From: a virus
DNA length: 64,000 nucleotides
Virus record (IMG/VR): IMGVR_UViG_3300018053_000002
Span: 1 to 64,000 of that record
Direction: 5' to 3' (one strand)
Below, one piece after another: positions 32,240 through 41,328 of the stretch. The number at the start of each line of letters is the position of its first letter. The stretch's first letter is position 1. Made by a program: the position numbers and the translations under genes. The notes beneath the pieces are model-generated. The model searched no databases and was not told the DNA's origin. It saw only the letters and a list, made by a program, of their open reading frames with translations.

Positions 32240-33099
32240 AGGCCCTGGTAACCGGCAGTGCCGGGTTCATCGGTCGGCACTTCGCCACCGAGCTTGCCTC
32301 CCGTGGCTACCGGGTGACCTCGTGTGATGTGGACTCGGTCCAGGACGCGTTCACCCGGTTCCGGCGCAATGACACCCAGTTTGATCTGGTGGTACACGCT
32401 GCCGCCCGTGAGCCGCACCGTGCCGCTATCGAGGGGCAACCGGCTACGTTCCCTTACAACGTCGCGCTGGATGCGTCCATGTTCGACTGGGCGGTCCGGA
32501 CGGGGCAGGGCCGGGTGCTCTACCTCTCCTCGTCGGCGGTCTACCCGGTGGACACGCAGACCGGCAACCCCGCCATGTCTCTGCTTGAAGACCTCGTGGT
32601 GCTCGACTCCGCTGAGGAGCCCGACGCGCGCTACGGCTGGGCGAAGCTGACCGGGGAACGGATGGCGGTCGCGGCGAGTGAAGCCGGACTGGCCGTGCAC
32701 GTCGTAAGGCCCTTCAGCGGTTATGGAGAGGACCAGGACGAGCGTTGGCCGTTCGGTGCACTCATGGGCCGGGCCCGGCGCCGGGAGGACCCGTACGTTA
32801 TCTGGGGGCCCGGTATCCAGGTACGGGACTGGGTTCACGTCGATGATGTCGTCGCGGCGTCGCTGGCCGTGATCGAGGCCGACGTCCTGGGGCCGGTCAA
32901 CATCTGTACGGGTATCGGCACGTCGATGTTGGACCTGGCGGCCATGGCCTGCGAGCGGGTCGGCTATAGCCCGCGCTTCGAGCTGCATCGGGAAGCACCT
33001 ACCGGCGTCATGTACCGGGTCGGTGACCCCACGCGGATGCAGGAGCACTACGTGCCGAAGATCGGCCTGGACGAAGGTGTCTCGCGCGCTCTCGCCTGA
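32236..33099 (+). CDS. NAD-dependent sugar epimerase/dehydratase
   Basis: A 287-residue extended short-chain dehydrogenase. The nucleotide-binding motif GSAGFIG is at residues 7-13; the catalytic Tyr-Lys pair is YGWAK; VRPFSGYGEDQD and IQVRDWVHVDDVV are conserved features of GalE/RmlB-like enzymes. It makes or converts a nucleotide sugar that the neighbouring transferases could use. Confidence 0.88.
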   Translation: MKALVTGSAGFIGRHFATELASRGYRVTSCDVDSVQDAFTRFRRNDTQFDLVVHAAAREPHRAAIEGQPATFPYNVALDASMFDWAVRTGQGRVLYLSSSAVYPVDTQTGNPAMSLLEDLVVLDSAEEPDARYGWAKLTGERMAVAASEAGLAVHVVRPFSGYGEDQDERWPFGALMGRARRREDPYVIWGPGIQVRDWVHVDDVVAASLAVIEADVLGPVNICTGIGTSMLDLAAMACERVGYSPRFELHREAPTGVMYRVGDPTRMQEHYVPKIGLDEGVSRALA

Positions 33100-33616
33100 C
33101 ATCACGGTCATCACGCCGACCGTGCCGGGCCGGGAAACTCTGCTCAATGAATGTGTCGCCAGTGTTGAGGCTGTCGGTCTGAAGCACCTGGTCCAGCTCG
33201 ACGTCGAGCATAAGGGCCCCGTTGCGGTACGCAACCGACTGATTCAGCAGGTGGCTACTAAGTGGACTCTTTTCCTCGACGACGACGACCTGCTTTACCC
33301 CGGTTATCTCACGACCGTGCGCGCGCACCTGGCAACGGCCGACGTCGTCTACACGGCCTGGGACCTGTCCGGTGCCGATGAGCCCCAACCACACCCCTGG
33401 TTCGATGCCGAGCTGCTACTGGTGCGCAACTTCATCCCCGTGACTGCGTGCGTGAGAACGGTGGCGCTGCGCGCGGTGGGCGGTTTCCCGGATGCGCGGT
33501 TCGAGGACCACGAGCTGTGGAAGCTGCTCCTGGCTCGCGGATACCGCTTTACGTATGTCCCGGTCGTCGCCTGGTGCTACCGGAGATTTCCTGGCTCACG
33601 ATCGGAGATGCGATGA
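33077..33616 (+). CDS. Family-2 glycosyltransferase
   Basis: A 179-residue protein, GTG start inside the epimerase gene. ITVITPTVPGRETLLNECV is the classic GT2 first strand; TLFLDDDDLLYPGY is the DxD site; a late ARFEDHELWKLLLARG resembles the ED/catalytic-base helix. A compact GT2 in the modification group. It overlaps both neighbours. Confidence 0.85.
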   Translation: MSRALSPDITVITPTVPGRETLLNECVASVEAVGLKHLVQLDVEHKGPVAVRNRLIQQVATKWTLFLDDDDLLYPGYLTTVRAHLATADVVYTAWDLSGADEPQPHPWFDAELLLVRNFIPVTACVRTVALRAVGGFPDARFEDHELWKLLLARGYRFTYVPVVAWCYRRFPGSRSEMR

Positions 33617-34248
33617 CTGCCGTCATTACCGACCTCTGCAAGAATGCGCTGCTTGACAGTGCGGTGGCGGCTGGGCTTAACACCACCCCGCATATGTCGT
33701 TGCATACCGGCTTCCCACCAGCGGGTGGCAACGAGCTGACCGGTGGCTCCCCGGCGTACGCGCGGCAACCGTTCACCTGGAATGCCGCTGGCTCTGGTGC
33801 GAGATCGATTGCCGCGAGCGAGACGTTTGATGTCGCGGCCGGTACCACCGTCCGGTCCGTGGCCGTCTACGACGCGCTCACCTCCGGCACGCAGAAGTGC
33901 TGGAGTCCGGCCGGTGCGTCGGCGAGACGAGCATTTGCCGTTATTGCCGCCGACCTGGCCGGTAACACGATCCAAAGCCCAGCGCATGGCCTGACCACCA
34001 ATGACCGGGTTTTGTTTTGGCCGACTATCGGTGCCGCGCTGCCGACCGGATTGTCGGAGGATACCGAATACTTCGTCATCGCTGCGGGCCTGACCACTGA
34101 CGTGTTTGAGGTGTCTACCACTCAGGGCGGCTCGGCCGTGGATATTACCGCCATTGGTGACGGTGACGTTCAGAAATACGTGGCGGAAGTGTTCGCCGGC
34201 CAGGGCACCTATCAGGTTTCAACCTTCACTGTTTCGCTGCCGGGCTAA
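33613..34248 (+). CDS. Fibre-like structural protein
   Basis: A 211-residue protein with the beginning of a well-known phage pattern (LCKNALLDSAVAAGLNTTPHMSLHTGFP... then YARQPFTWNAAGSGARS...). The PAHGLTTNDRVLFW segment is typical of tail-fibre or head-fibre repeats. Likely part of an appendage and a candidate target of the sugar enzymes. Confidence 0.65.
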   Translation: MTAVITDLCKNALLDSAVAAGLNTTPHMSLHTGFPPAGGNELTGGSPAYARQPFTWNAAGSGARSIAASETFDVAAGTTVRSVAVYDALTSGTQKCWSPAGASARRAFAVIAADLAGNTIQSPAHGLTTNDRVLFWPTIGAALPTGLSEDTEYFVIAAGLTTDVFEVSTTQGGSAVDITAIGDGDVQKYVAEVFAGQGTYQVSTFTVSLPG

Positions 34249-34259
34249 GAGGAGCTGAC

Positions 34260-34796
34260 ATGCCACGCCAGTATTGGGGTGCTCCGCTCCCACCGTTGCA
34301 CATCCTCGACGGGGCGGCGTACAACACATCGGTCACGCTCACCGACGTGTCCCGGGCGCCACAGAAACAGTTCGCGGCGATGCAACTCGAAGAGGGCACC
34401 GAACTTGAGTTGAGTGCCCATGGTCTGTTCTCTAACACGGGCACACCCACGTTGTTGTTGGGTTTCTACTACGGCGGTGTTGCGGGTGTGGCGCTGGCCG
34501 CGACCTCGGCAATCACGACGACCACTGGCGCGGCGTCCTGGCCATGGCGGCTCTACTACCGGGGCCGCGTCCGGGCGACTGGCACATCCGGGTCAATCAA
34601 CGGTGACGGGTACATCATGCTCGGCACCTCCTTGCTCGCGTTTACAGTGCGGCCGATCCCGGAAACCTTAGCGGCGCGGACGGTGACAATCGACACCACG
34701 ATCGTCAAAACACTCACCGTGGGCGCTCAGTGGGGTACCAGCTCAGCGAGCAACACACTTACCTGTAACGACCTTTCCGTCGTCCTGATCAGCTAG
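34260..34796 (+). CDS. Structural protein, beta-rich
   Basis: A 178-residue protein with AGGAGCTGAC before the ATG. It is rich in Thr, Ser, Ala and Leu with alternating hydrophobic residues, as in beta-sheet fibre or decoration proteins. No named family. Its place between two fibre-like genes supports a virion role. Confidence 0.6.
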   Translation: MPRQYWGAPLPPLHILDGAAYNTSVTLTDVSRAPQKQFAAMQLEEGTELELSAHGLFSNTGTPTLLLGFYYGGVAGVALAATSAITTTTGAASWPWRLYYRGRVRATGTSGSINGDGYIMLGTSLLAFTVRPIPETLAARTVTIDTTIVKTLTVGAQWGTSSASNTLTCNDLSVVLIS

Positions 34797-34808
34797 GAGG
34801 AGTTGGCT

Positions 34809-35111
34809 GTGGCCATCGGTTACCCGATCACCAAGATCGGACTTGACAATACCATGGGCGGTCTGGTCGTGGGGCTCCGCGACGCCCTTAACGCCTGTGT
34901 GGCATTTAAGGCGAACCTGGACGACACGGCCATTCTGCCTGACGCGGTTCTTACCTCGCTGGGCTATGGCAGCGGTGAGATCACCACGATTCGAGCGTCG
35001 TTTACCGACCTGAAGAAGCTCTCCGACATTGCTCGGGCGGCAGCGACCCAGTCACCGGCCTCGGACTTCTGGTTCAACGCCAAGCTGCTCGCCGGCACGA
35101 ACCTTCACTAG
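34809..35111 (+). CDS. Small structural protein
   Basis: A 100-residue protein; GTG at 34809 follows AGGAGG by eight bases (TTG at 34803 is too close). The helical region (LDDTAILPDAVLTSLGYGSGE then TDLKKLSDIARAAATQ) resembles small proteins of other actinophage virion modules. Function not known. Confidence 0.6.
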   Translation: MAIGYPITKIGLDNTMGGLVVGLRDALNACVAFKANLDDTAILPDAVLTSLGYGSGEITTIRASFTDLKKLSDIARAAATQSPASDFWFNAKLLAGTNLH

Positions 35112-35131
35112 CCCGCCCGGGGGGCTGAGCC

Positions 35132-37609
35132 GTGGGCCTGCTCATTGACATCTCGTCCCCGGCCATCGCGACAGGCAACCCGACCGCCACCACCGCCTCG
35201 TTCACTCCGCCCGACGACTCACTGTTGGTTGTCGCTTTCAGCGGCAACGACTCGGTTGCCTTCATGGCTGCCCCGAGTATCACCGACAGCCTCGGTACGC
35301 ATCTCACCTACACCCGTACCGACTGGATTAACCGCAACGACACCGGCATCAACGGTCAAGCCGCGATCTGGACAGCCCCGGTCGTAACCGGCGCGGCGAT
35401 GACGGTCTCCGTGACCAACGGCGACGGCGCCACCGCGCGACACTGCGCTATCCGGGTGTGGGTACTGACCGGCGCTGAGCCGACCACTCCGGTTGGCGCC
35501 CACGGTGGCGCCGCGTCAGCGTCCGCGGCGGCGATTGCCCAGTCCTACACGGCGCAGGGCGATGGTGGGCAAGGGTTCCTGGTCTCCTGCGACTGGGACG
35601 CTCTCGGCGCCGACACCGCCGGGACCGGTTGCACACTGGACGGGTCGGCGACCATCCCCACCAACCAGATCTCCTACGCGTTTGAACACCGCACCTTCGC
35701 CGACGACTCCATCGGCGGTTTGAACACTCTGAACCTGACCCTGCCCGGAACCTCAACCAACCTCTCCTGGGCCTATATCGAGATCCTCCCGATGGTCGGC
35801 GACGATCCCGAGAAGGACCCACCGCCGTTCGTCATGTGGCGTCCGCCCGGTGAGGGTTTGGCCCCTAACGGGGTGTGGAGTCCATGGCTGGGAACAGCCA
35901 ACGAAGGGCCACCCGACACAGGGTTGCGCATTGACGGCAGCGGCCCCGGCGCGGTCACCCAAACCGACGGCACCGTCATCGCGCTTACCACCGCTTCATT
36001 CACCCCACCGGCCGGGTCGCTGCTGCTCATCTTGTGGGCGGGCAACTCCGTCAACGGGGTCAACCCGTCTCAGCCGACGATCACTGACAGTCTCGGCACA
36101 CCGCTGACCTACACCCGCTCAGACTGGCAGTCGCGCGCTGACGCACCCACCGTCGATGGGCAGGCCGCGGCCTGGACCGCTCCGGTGATTACCGCGGCAC
36201 CGATGACGGTAACGGTCAGCAACAACGCGGCCAGCGGGTCCCGGCAAGCCGCGTTTCAGGTGCTGGTACTGACCAACGAGGCGGCCTCACCGGTCGGCGC
36301 CCACGGCAAGGCTGGTTCCGTCTCAGGCGCGATCATCACCCAGACGTACACCGCCCAGGCCACCCTCGGCCAAGGTTTCATCGCCGTCAGTGACTGGTCC
36401 GCAACCGGCACACCCAAGGCCGGCACCGACTGCTATCTAGCCAACGTCAATGCCGCGGGTACCATCCCAACCAACCAACTGTCGTATGGGTTCTTCAAAC
36501 GGACCATCCCCGACGATGTCAACACCGTCAACAACCGCCTGAACGTCTCCCTGGCCGGCACCTCCACCGCACTGGCCTGGGTTTACATCGAAATTCTGCC
36601 GCTAGTTGTTAGTGGGCCGAGTGGGGCCGGAGTCACCCCGCAGCACACCGAAATTGTCAACACCATCCGCAAGCAGGCCAACGCCGATACGGCAGTCACC
36701 CAACGTGCCGCAGTCGTTGCCACCGGCGTCAAGAACGCCAGCACCGGAACCATCACCAGTCAGCACACCACCACCCAACCAACCGGGCTGAAACAAGCCC
36801 AAGCCGCCGGGGCCACGGTTGGGCACACCACCACCCAACCAACCGGGCTGAAACAAGCTCAAGCCGCCGGGGCCACGGTTGGGCACAACGTCACCCAGTC
36901 CACCGGCACCTCTGCTGCTCCGGTCATCGGTTCTGGCAGCACTGTTCAGCGCAACACCACGGCTGTTACCAGCTTCAAGGTCGGCGTCGGTACGGGTCGT
37001 TCATCGGCTCGGGCCACCACTGTGGCAACCGGCCGGAAGCAAGCCGTTGCAACCGGCGCGACTGTCCAGCGCAGCACCGGTACCGGCACTGTCCGGAAGC
37101 AGGCCATCGCAACCGGCGCGACTGTTCAGCGCAGCACGGACACCAACACCGTTCGCAAGCAGGGCATCAGCACCAACACGACCTCGGTCCATCCGCTGAC
37201 CTTGGCCACTGCTCCTACCCCCGTGGTCGGTGCCGGCCTGACGGTCGTGCACCAGGTCACCACCGCGACCGGCAAGCGTAGTGCAGTCGCCACCTCGGTT
37301 ACCCACCCTCACGTAGCAACCACGTGCACCGGGAAACGGTCAGCTATCGGGGTCGGACGGACCTCGGTTTATCCGGTCACGAGAGCAACCGGTGTCCATC
37401 AGGGTGTCGGGGTAGGGCGCGTCCCGGTCGCTGTGGCTACGCGCGTGCTGTCCAGTTCGACACCCATTCCGGCGGATCTGCTCTACGCCACCGAGGTGGA
37501 CCGCGAGCTTGTCCCGTCGGCGACCGGTGCGGCTCTTCATGGCACCGACTCTCATCCGACCTATCGATCCACCGGATCTGGAGCCCAGCTCGTGGCGAGG
37601 GAGGACTGA
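35132..37609 (+). CDS. Large fibre-like protein with duplicated domain and repeats
   Basis: An 825-residue protein. Two homologous beta-rich domains (about 10-223 and 275-486) share ATTASFTPP, PxITDSLGT, LTYTRxDW and AW(A/V)YIEILP, so one is a duplication of the other. The last 300 residues are Thr/Val/Ala/Gln-rich, with imperfect repeats of ATG(R/L)KQA(Q)A-type units and a tandem 20-residue repeat (see 36764-36883). This is the layout of a tail or head fibre with receptor-binding domains at one end and a repetitive shaft. Confidence 0.7.
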   Translation: MGLLIDISSPAIATGNPTATTASFTPPDDSLLVVAFSGNDSVAFMAAPSITDSLGTHLTYTRTDWINRNDTGINGQAAIWTAPVVTGAAMTVSVTNGDGATARHCAIRVWVLTGAEPTTPVGAHGGAASASAAAIAQSYTAQGDGGQGFLVSCDWDALGADTAGTGCTLDGSATIPTNQISYAFEHRTFADDSIGGLNTLNLTLPGTSTNLSWAYIEILPMVGDDPEKDPPPFVMWRPPGEGLAPNGVWSPWLGTANEGPPDTGLRIDGSGPGAVTQTDGTVIALTTASFTPPAGSLLLILWAGNSVNGVNPSQPTITDSLGTPLTYTRSDWQSRADAPTVDGQAAAWTAPVITAAPMTVTVSNNAASGSRQAAFQVLVLTNEAASPVGAHGKAGSVSGAIITQTYTAQATLGQGFIAVSDWSATGTPKAGTDCYLANVNAAGTIPTNQLSYGFFKRTIPDDVNTVNNRLNVSLAGTSTALAWVYIEILPLVVSGPSGAGVTPQHTEIVNTIRKQANADTAVTQRAAVVATGVKNASTGTITSQHTTTQPTGLKQAQAAGATVGHTTTQPTGLKQAQAAGATVGHNVTQSTGTSAAPVIGSGSTVQRNTTAVTSFKVGVGTGRSSARATTVATGRKQAVATGATVQRSTGTGTVRKQAIATGATVQRSTDTNTVRKQGISTNTTSVHPLTLATAPTPVVGAGLTVVHQVTTATGKRSAVATSVTHPHVATTCTGKRSAIGVGRTSVYPVTRATGVHQGVGVGRVPVAVATRVLSSSTPIPADLLYATEVDRELVPSATGAALHGTDSHPTYRSTGSGAQLVARED
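36764..36883 (+). repeat. 60-bp tandem repeat
   Basis: Two copies of a 60-base unit (36764-36823 and 36824-36883) beginning CACACCACCACCCAACC, with one difference (C to T). It encodes a 20-residue repeat within the fibre-like protein and suggests recent slippage or unequal recombination. Confidence 0.9.
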
Positions 37610-38458
37610 ATGCCCGATGTCGGTGACTGGACCACTCCGGTCCTGGAGGTAACCCCGTTCGATGGCACGACGACCGCGACCTTGGTTGTCACCAAACCTG
37701 ATGGCACTACGGCCAACCCGGGCGTGACCCCCTCCGCTGGTGGACACATCCAGACCGGCGTGGCCTACCAGTACACGATGGCCGGGCTCTGGCTGGAGAC
37801 GTGGACGGTCAGCAACACCGGCGCTGGAGTGCAGTACCGGGACACCATCGTTACCGGTGTTCCGTCTGACCGGTATGCAACGGAAGCGGAGTTGCGCTCA
37901 CGGCTGAACATCACGACCACGGCCGAGGATTCGAGGGTGCTCGACGCATTGTCTGCGGCGTCCCGTGGCATCGACGTTGTATGTGAGCGTCGGTTCACGA
38001 GAGCCAACACCGCGACGGCGAGGGTGTTTTACCCGGGTCGATGGTCGGCCGAGGTGGACGACTTCTGGACCACGAGCGGCTTGATCGTGGCCACCGACGA
38101 GGGTGGCTCCGGGACCTTTGATTCGACCTGGACGTCGGCGGACTATGAGCTGTTTCCCCTCAATGGTCTGGTCCGTGGCGAGGCACAACCGTTCTGTCGG
38201 ATCAAGGCGGTCAACCGGTACTTTCCGCTCCAGCGGATCCGGGCCGGGCTTCAGGTCACCGCCATATGGGGCTGGGCCTCGATCCCGTCCCCGGTGCATG
38301 AAGCAGCGCTCGCGGTCGCGGAAGAGATTTACAAGCTTAAGGACTCCCCGTTCGGGGTCGCCGGCACCACAGAGTGGGGAACGATCCGTGTGCGACAGAA
38401 CCCGTACGCGATGCAGATGCTCCGGCCCTACTCGCGCTACCCGTTCATGATGGCCTGA
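37610..38458 (+). CDS. Head-tail adaptor-like protein
   Basis: A 282-residue protein that starts right after the previous stop. The second half (RYATEAELRSRLNITTTAEDSRVLDALSAASRGIDVVCERRF...) is the helical pattern of gp6/gp15-type connectors, ending in ...VRQNPYAMQMLRPYSRYPF. The first 80 residues form an added beta-domain. It would sit under the portal. Confidence 0.7.
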   Translation: MPDVGDWTTPVLEVTPFDGTTTATLVVTKPDGTTANPGVTPSAGGHIQTGVAYQYTMAGLWLETWTVSNTGAGVQYRDTIVTGVPSDRYATEAELRSRLNITTTAEDSRVLDALSAASRGIDVVCERRFTRANTATARVFYPGRWSAEVDDFWTTSGLIVATDEGGSGTFDSTWTSADYELFPLNGLVRGEAQPFCRIKAVNRYFPLQRIRAGLQVTAIWGWASIPSPVHEAALAVAEEIYKLKDSPFGVAGTTEWGTIRVRQNPYAMQMLRPYSRYPFMMA

Positions 38459-38459
38459 C

Positions 38460-38870
38460 ATGATCTCCCAGGTTCGCGTCGGTCTGGCAGCCGGCATCGC
38501 CACCATCAACGGACTCAACGTCGATCCGAACGGGCTGGTGCAGGGTGCCATCACCCCACCCACCGCGGTGATCCTGCCGGGTGAGCCGTATCTTGAATAC
38601 AGCGTAACTATGGGCGACGAGGTCTACGACCTCCGATTCACCGTGCTGCTCATTGTCGGTGCGGCGTACAGCCCGGAGAACCAGCAGGCTCTCGACAACT
38701 ACCTGGAACCGACCGGGGCGATGAGCATCCGCGCGGCCGTGCACTCTCACGTGACCACGGCCTATGACTACGCCATTGTGCGTCGGGCCTTCAGCATCGG
38801 GATGTTCGAGTACGCCGGTCAGCAGTATTACGGAGCGCAGCTCACCGTGGAGGTGGCGTGCAGTGTCTAG
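38460..38870 (+). CDS. Tail terminator/connector-like protein
   Basis: A 136-residue protein (QVRVGLAAGIATINGLNV, EVYDLRFTVLLIVGAAY, ALDNYLEPTGAMSIRAAV, QYYGAQLTVEVAC), a layout I recognise from actinophage tail terminator or connector proteins. Likely joins the tail to the head. Confidence 0.7.
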   Translation: MISQVRVGLAAGIATINGLNVDPNGLVQGAITPPTAVILPGEPYLEYSVTMGDEVYDLRFTVLLIVGAAYSPENQQALDNYLEPTGAMSIRAAVHSHVTTAYDYAIVRRAFSIGMFEYAGQQYYGAQLTVEVACSV

Positions 38871-39117
38871 TGACGTTAAGGATCTCGACGAGACGCGCCG
38901 GTTGCTCTATGGTGCCTTGGCTGCTTCACGCACCGATCGGTGGGAGTTGGTCGGCACCCTCGTCAACGCGCTGGCGCATCATTCTGGGCTGAGCGAAGAC
39001 CCGATGACCGACATGGACTACCTGGTCGGACTCGTGGAAATTGGTGGTACCGAGAACTCCGCTCGGGCGTTGGCCTGGATCGACCAGCTCACGGCCCGCC
39101 AGTGCGTTTCCTCGTAG
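38863..39117 (+). CDS. Small connector-region protein
   Basis: An 84-residue protein with GTG at 38863 after GTGGAGG. It is mostly helical (DETRRLLYGALAASRTD, ALAHHSGLSEDP). No family recognised; position suggests virion assembly or a regulatory role. Its end overlaps the glycosyltransferase-like gene. Confidence 0.55.
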   Translation: MSSDVKDLDETRRLLYGALAASRTDRWELVGTLVNALAHHSGLSEDPMTDMDYLVGLVEIGGTENSARALAWIDQLTARQCVSS

Positions 39118-40124
39118 CGCACCCGGGGCCTCACTTCTCGGTCGCGGACGTGCACGTCGGTTGGTGCGAGGCGTTGCGGGAGTTGGGTTGTCAGGTCATC
39201 GAATACAACCTCGCGGAACGCCTCACGTTCTATGGCTCGGTGTTCTTCGAGGCGGGCGAGGGTGCCTTCCGGCGGGCGTTGACCTCGGAGCAGGCGACCG
39301 ACCTCGCGACGAACGGAATCTATTCCACCCTCTACAAGACCCAGCCTGACGTTCTCCTGGTCATCAGCGGGTTCTTCTACCCGCCCGAGGTCTATGATCG
39401 GGCCCGCGCCGCGGGAACCAAGGTTGTCATCGTTCACACCGAGAGCCCGTACGAGGACAAGCGCCAACTGGAGATCGCACCCCACGCTGACCTGAACCTG
39501 ATTAACGATCCCGCTAATGTCGAGGCGTTCAAGGTGTTGGCACCGACCAGATGGCTACCACACGCTTACCGGCCATCGGTTCACTGTCCGGGTGAACCCA
39601 AGCCGGATCTCGTCTGCGACCTTGCCTTCATCGGTACGGGCTACCCGAGCCGGGTCAAGTTCTTCGAGGCCATGGACCTCGACGGTCTGGACGTCCTGCT
39701 CGGTGGCAACTGGAAGGACCTCGACGAGGATTCACCATTGCGACCGTACGTTGGTCACGACCCGGAGGAATGCCTCGACAACGCTGACGCGGTCGACATC
39801 TACCGCTCGGCTCAGGTCGGCATTAACGTCTACCGCCGGGAATCCGAGATCGGCTACATCGGTCAGGGTGGCGCGTGTGGGCCACGTGAGATCGAGATGG
39901 CGGCGTGCGGCCTGTTCTTTCTCCGGGATCCCAGGCCCGAGAGTAATGATCTCTTCCCGATGCTGCCGACCTTCACCGGACCTCAACACGCCAGTGAGCT
40001 GCTACATGACTGGCTCGGGCGTCCCGCACTACGACAAACGTTGGCAGCCAAGGCGCGGGAGGCGGTCGTCGATCGCACGTTCACGAGCCATGCCCGGCAT
40101 CTGCTGAGGCTGCTCGGCTACTAG
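39102..40124 (+). CDS. GT-B type glycosyltransferase (CgeB-like)
   Basis: A 340-residue protein, GTG start. The N-terminal Rossmann half starts VRFLVAHPGPHFSVAD, the C-terminal half carries AFIGTGYPSRVKFFEAM, GINVYRRESEIG and CGPREIEMAACGLFFL, the arrangement of CgeB/GT4-like glycosyltransferases. It is separate from the other sugar genes by 5.5 kb but probably belongs to the same virion-modification set. Confidence 0.8.
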   Translation: MRFLVAHPGPHFSVADVHVGWCEALRELGCQVIEYNLAERLTFYGSVFFEAGEGAFRRALTSEQATDLATNGIYSTLYKTQPDVLLVISGFFYPPEVYDRARAAGTKVVIVHTESPYEDKRQLEIAPHADLNLINDPANVEAFKVLAPTRWLPHAYRPSVHCPGEPKPDLVCDLAFIGTGYPSRVKFFEAMDLDGLDVLLGGNWKDLDEDSPLRPYVGHDPEECLDNADAVDIYRSAQVGINVYRRESEIGYIGQGGACGPREIEMAACGLFFLRDPRPESNDLFPMLPTFTGPQHASELLHDWLGRPALRQTLAAKAREAVVDRTFTSHARHLLRLLGY

Positions 40125-40139
40125 CCCGGGGGTGGGGCA

Positions 40140-41285
40140 ATGGCGTTCGGTCGCAAGGCTCTGTTCATTATCACTGGTCTGTTGCTCGCCATGGCGGGTG
40201 TCGCTTGGGCGGTTACTCCTCCTGCCACATCGGATGACGCGGCCGTGTTCCGGCAGGTGTGCGAGGCCGCGTTGCGTGGCCAGTTGTCGACGGCGGATCG
40301 GACGTGGGCGCAACGCTGTGCGCGGGTAGGCGCGGTCGCCGGTGGAGTCCTGGATAGCCCGAGCCCGTCACCGTCCTCCAGCCCCAGCCCGTCCCCCAGC
40401 CCGTCAGGAAGCCCTACACCGACCCCCAGCCCGTCCCCGACCGTTTCCCCGTCCCCGACCCCCAGCCCGTCACCGTCGCCTACAGCGGGCCCCAGCCCGA
40501 CGTCACCGGTGTTCGGCTGTCCCGTCTTCCCGGCTATCCCTGACCAGGACTGCACCGGCTGGCGGCATACCGGTGTTACCCTCCACGACTGCCCGCTCAC
40601 CTTGACCGCAGCTAGTTACGACTCGTGTCGATTCAACGGCAGTATCGTCGTCGCTTCAAGCAACGTCCAAGTATCGCGGTCGCTGGTCCTCGGTCACGTC
40701 GAGGGCGCCGGCTATGACCTACGTGGCCTGATCCTCACCGACGTGGAGGTCTCCGGCTCGGCGGACAACATGGCTGCCATCGGCAACTCGAACTGGACCT
40801 GCCTCCGGTGTGATGTGCATGACGGTCAGCGTGGCTTTGCGCTCGGCAACAACGTGCGGGTCGAGGACTCCTACGCCCATGACTTCGCGATTATCCCTGG
40901 CGCCCACCAGACCGCGGCCAGTACGCACGGTAGTAGCAACGTGACCGTGTTGCACTCGAATCTGCAATGCAATAGCGACGCCTATGCCTGCTCGTCGGCG
41001 ATGAGCTTCTATTCGGAGGACGCTCCCGGCATCAGCGGCTTCACGGTGCGCCACAACCTGTTCAACACCGATGCTGGTTACTGCGTCTTCTTTGCTTCAC
41101 TGACGGCCGGTAAGCCGTACGGAATTACCAATGTCATGTTCATCGACAATCTATTCGGCAAGCTGTTCCGCAGCGGTACGAGGTGTGGCGAGTATGGGCC
41201 TCTCGCGAACTGGCCAGAGTCGCAGGCCGGGAATACGTGGTCTGGAAATGTATATCAGGATGGTTCGGGGCCGGTGCTGCCATGA
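40140..41285 (+). CDS. Exported beta-helix-like protein with Ser/Pro linker
   Basis: A 381-residue protein with an N-terminal signal/anchor (KALFIITGLLLAMAGVAWA), a short helical region, a ~50-residue Pro/Ser/Thr linker (about 73-123) and a C-terminal domain (~125-381) with repeated short strands (NVQVSRSLVLGHVEG, NVRVEDSYAHDF, NVTVLHSNLQC) typical of right-handed parallel beta-helices, plus several Cys. Such folds bind or cut polysaccharides. Its position just before the tail tube gene is odd for a signal-bearing protein. Confidence 0.7.
   Translation: MAFGRKALFIITGLLLAMAGVAWAVTPPATSDDAAVFRQVCEAALRGQLSTADRTWAQRCARVGAVAGGVLDSPSPSPSSSPSPSPSPSGSPTPTPSPSPTVSPSPTPSPSPSPTAGPSPTSPVFGCPVFPAIPDQDCTGWRHTGVTLHDCPLTLTAASYDSCRFNGSIVVASSNVQVSRSLVLGHVEGAGYDLRGLILTDVEVSGSADNMAAIGNSNWTCLRCDVHDGQRGFALGNNVRVEDSYAHDFAIIPGAHQTAASTHGSSNVTVLHSNLQCNSDAYACSSAMSFYSEDAPGISGFTVRHNLFNTDAGYCVFFASLTAGKPYGITNVMFIDNLFGKLFRSGTRCGEYGPLANWPESQAGNTWSGNVYQDGSGPVLP
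40357..40506 (+). repeat. Low-complexity AGCCCGTC-type repeat
   Basis: About 150 bases of imperfect repeats of CCCAGCCCGTC units coding for the Pro/Ser/Thr linker of the beta-helix-like protein. Such tracts can expand or contract by slippage. Confidence 0.75.
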
Positions 41286-41328
41286 GGGCCAGGTCAGTGA
41301 ACTCGCAATTTAGTGGAGGTTGACCCTA

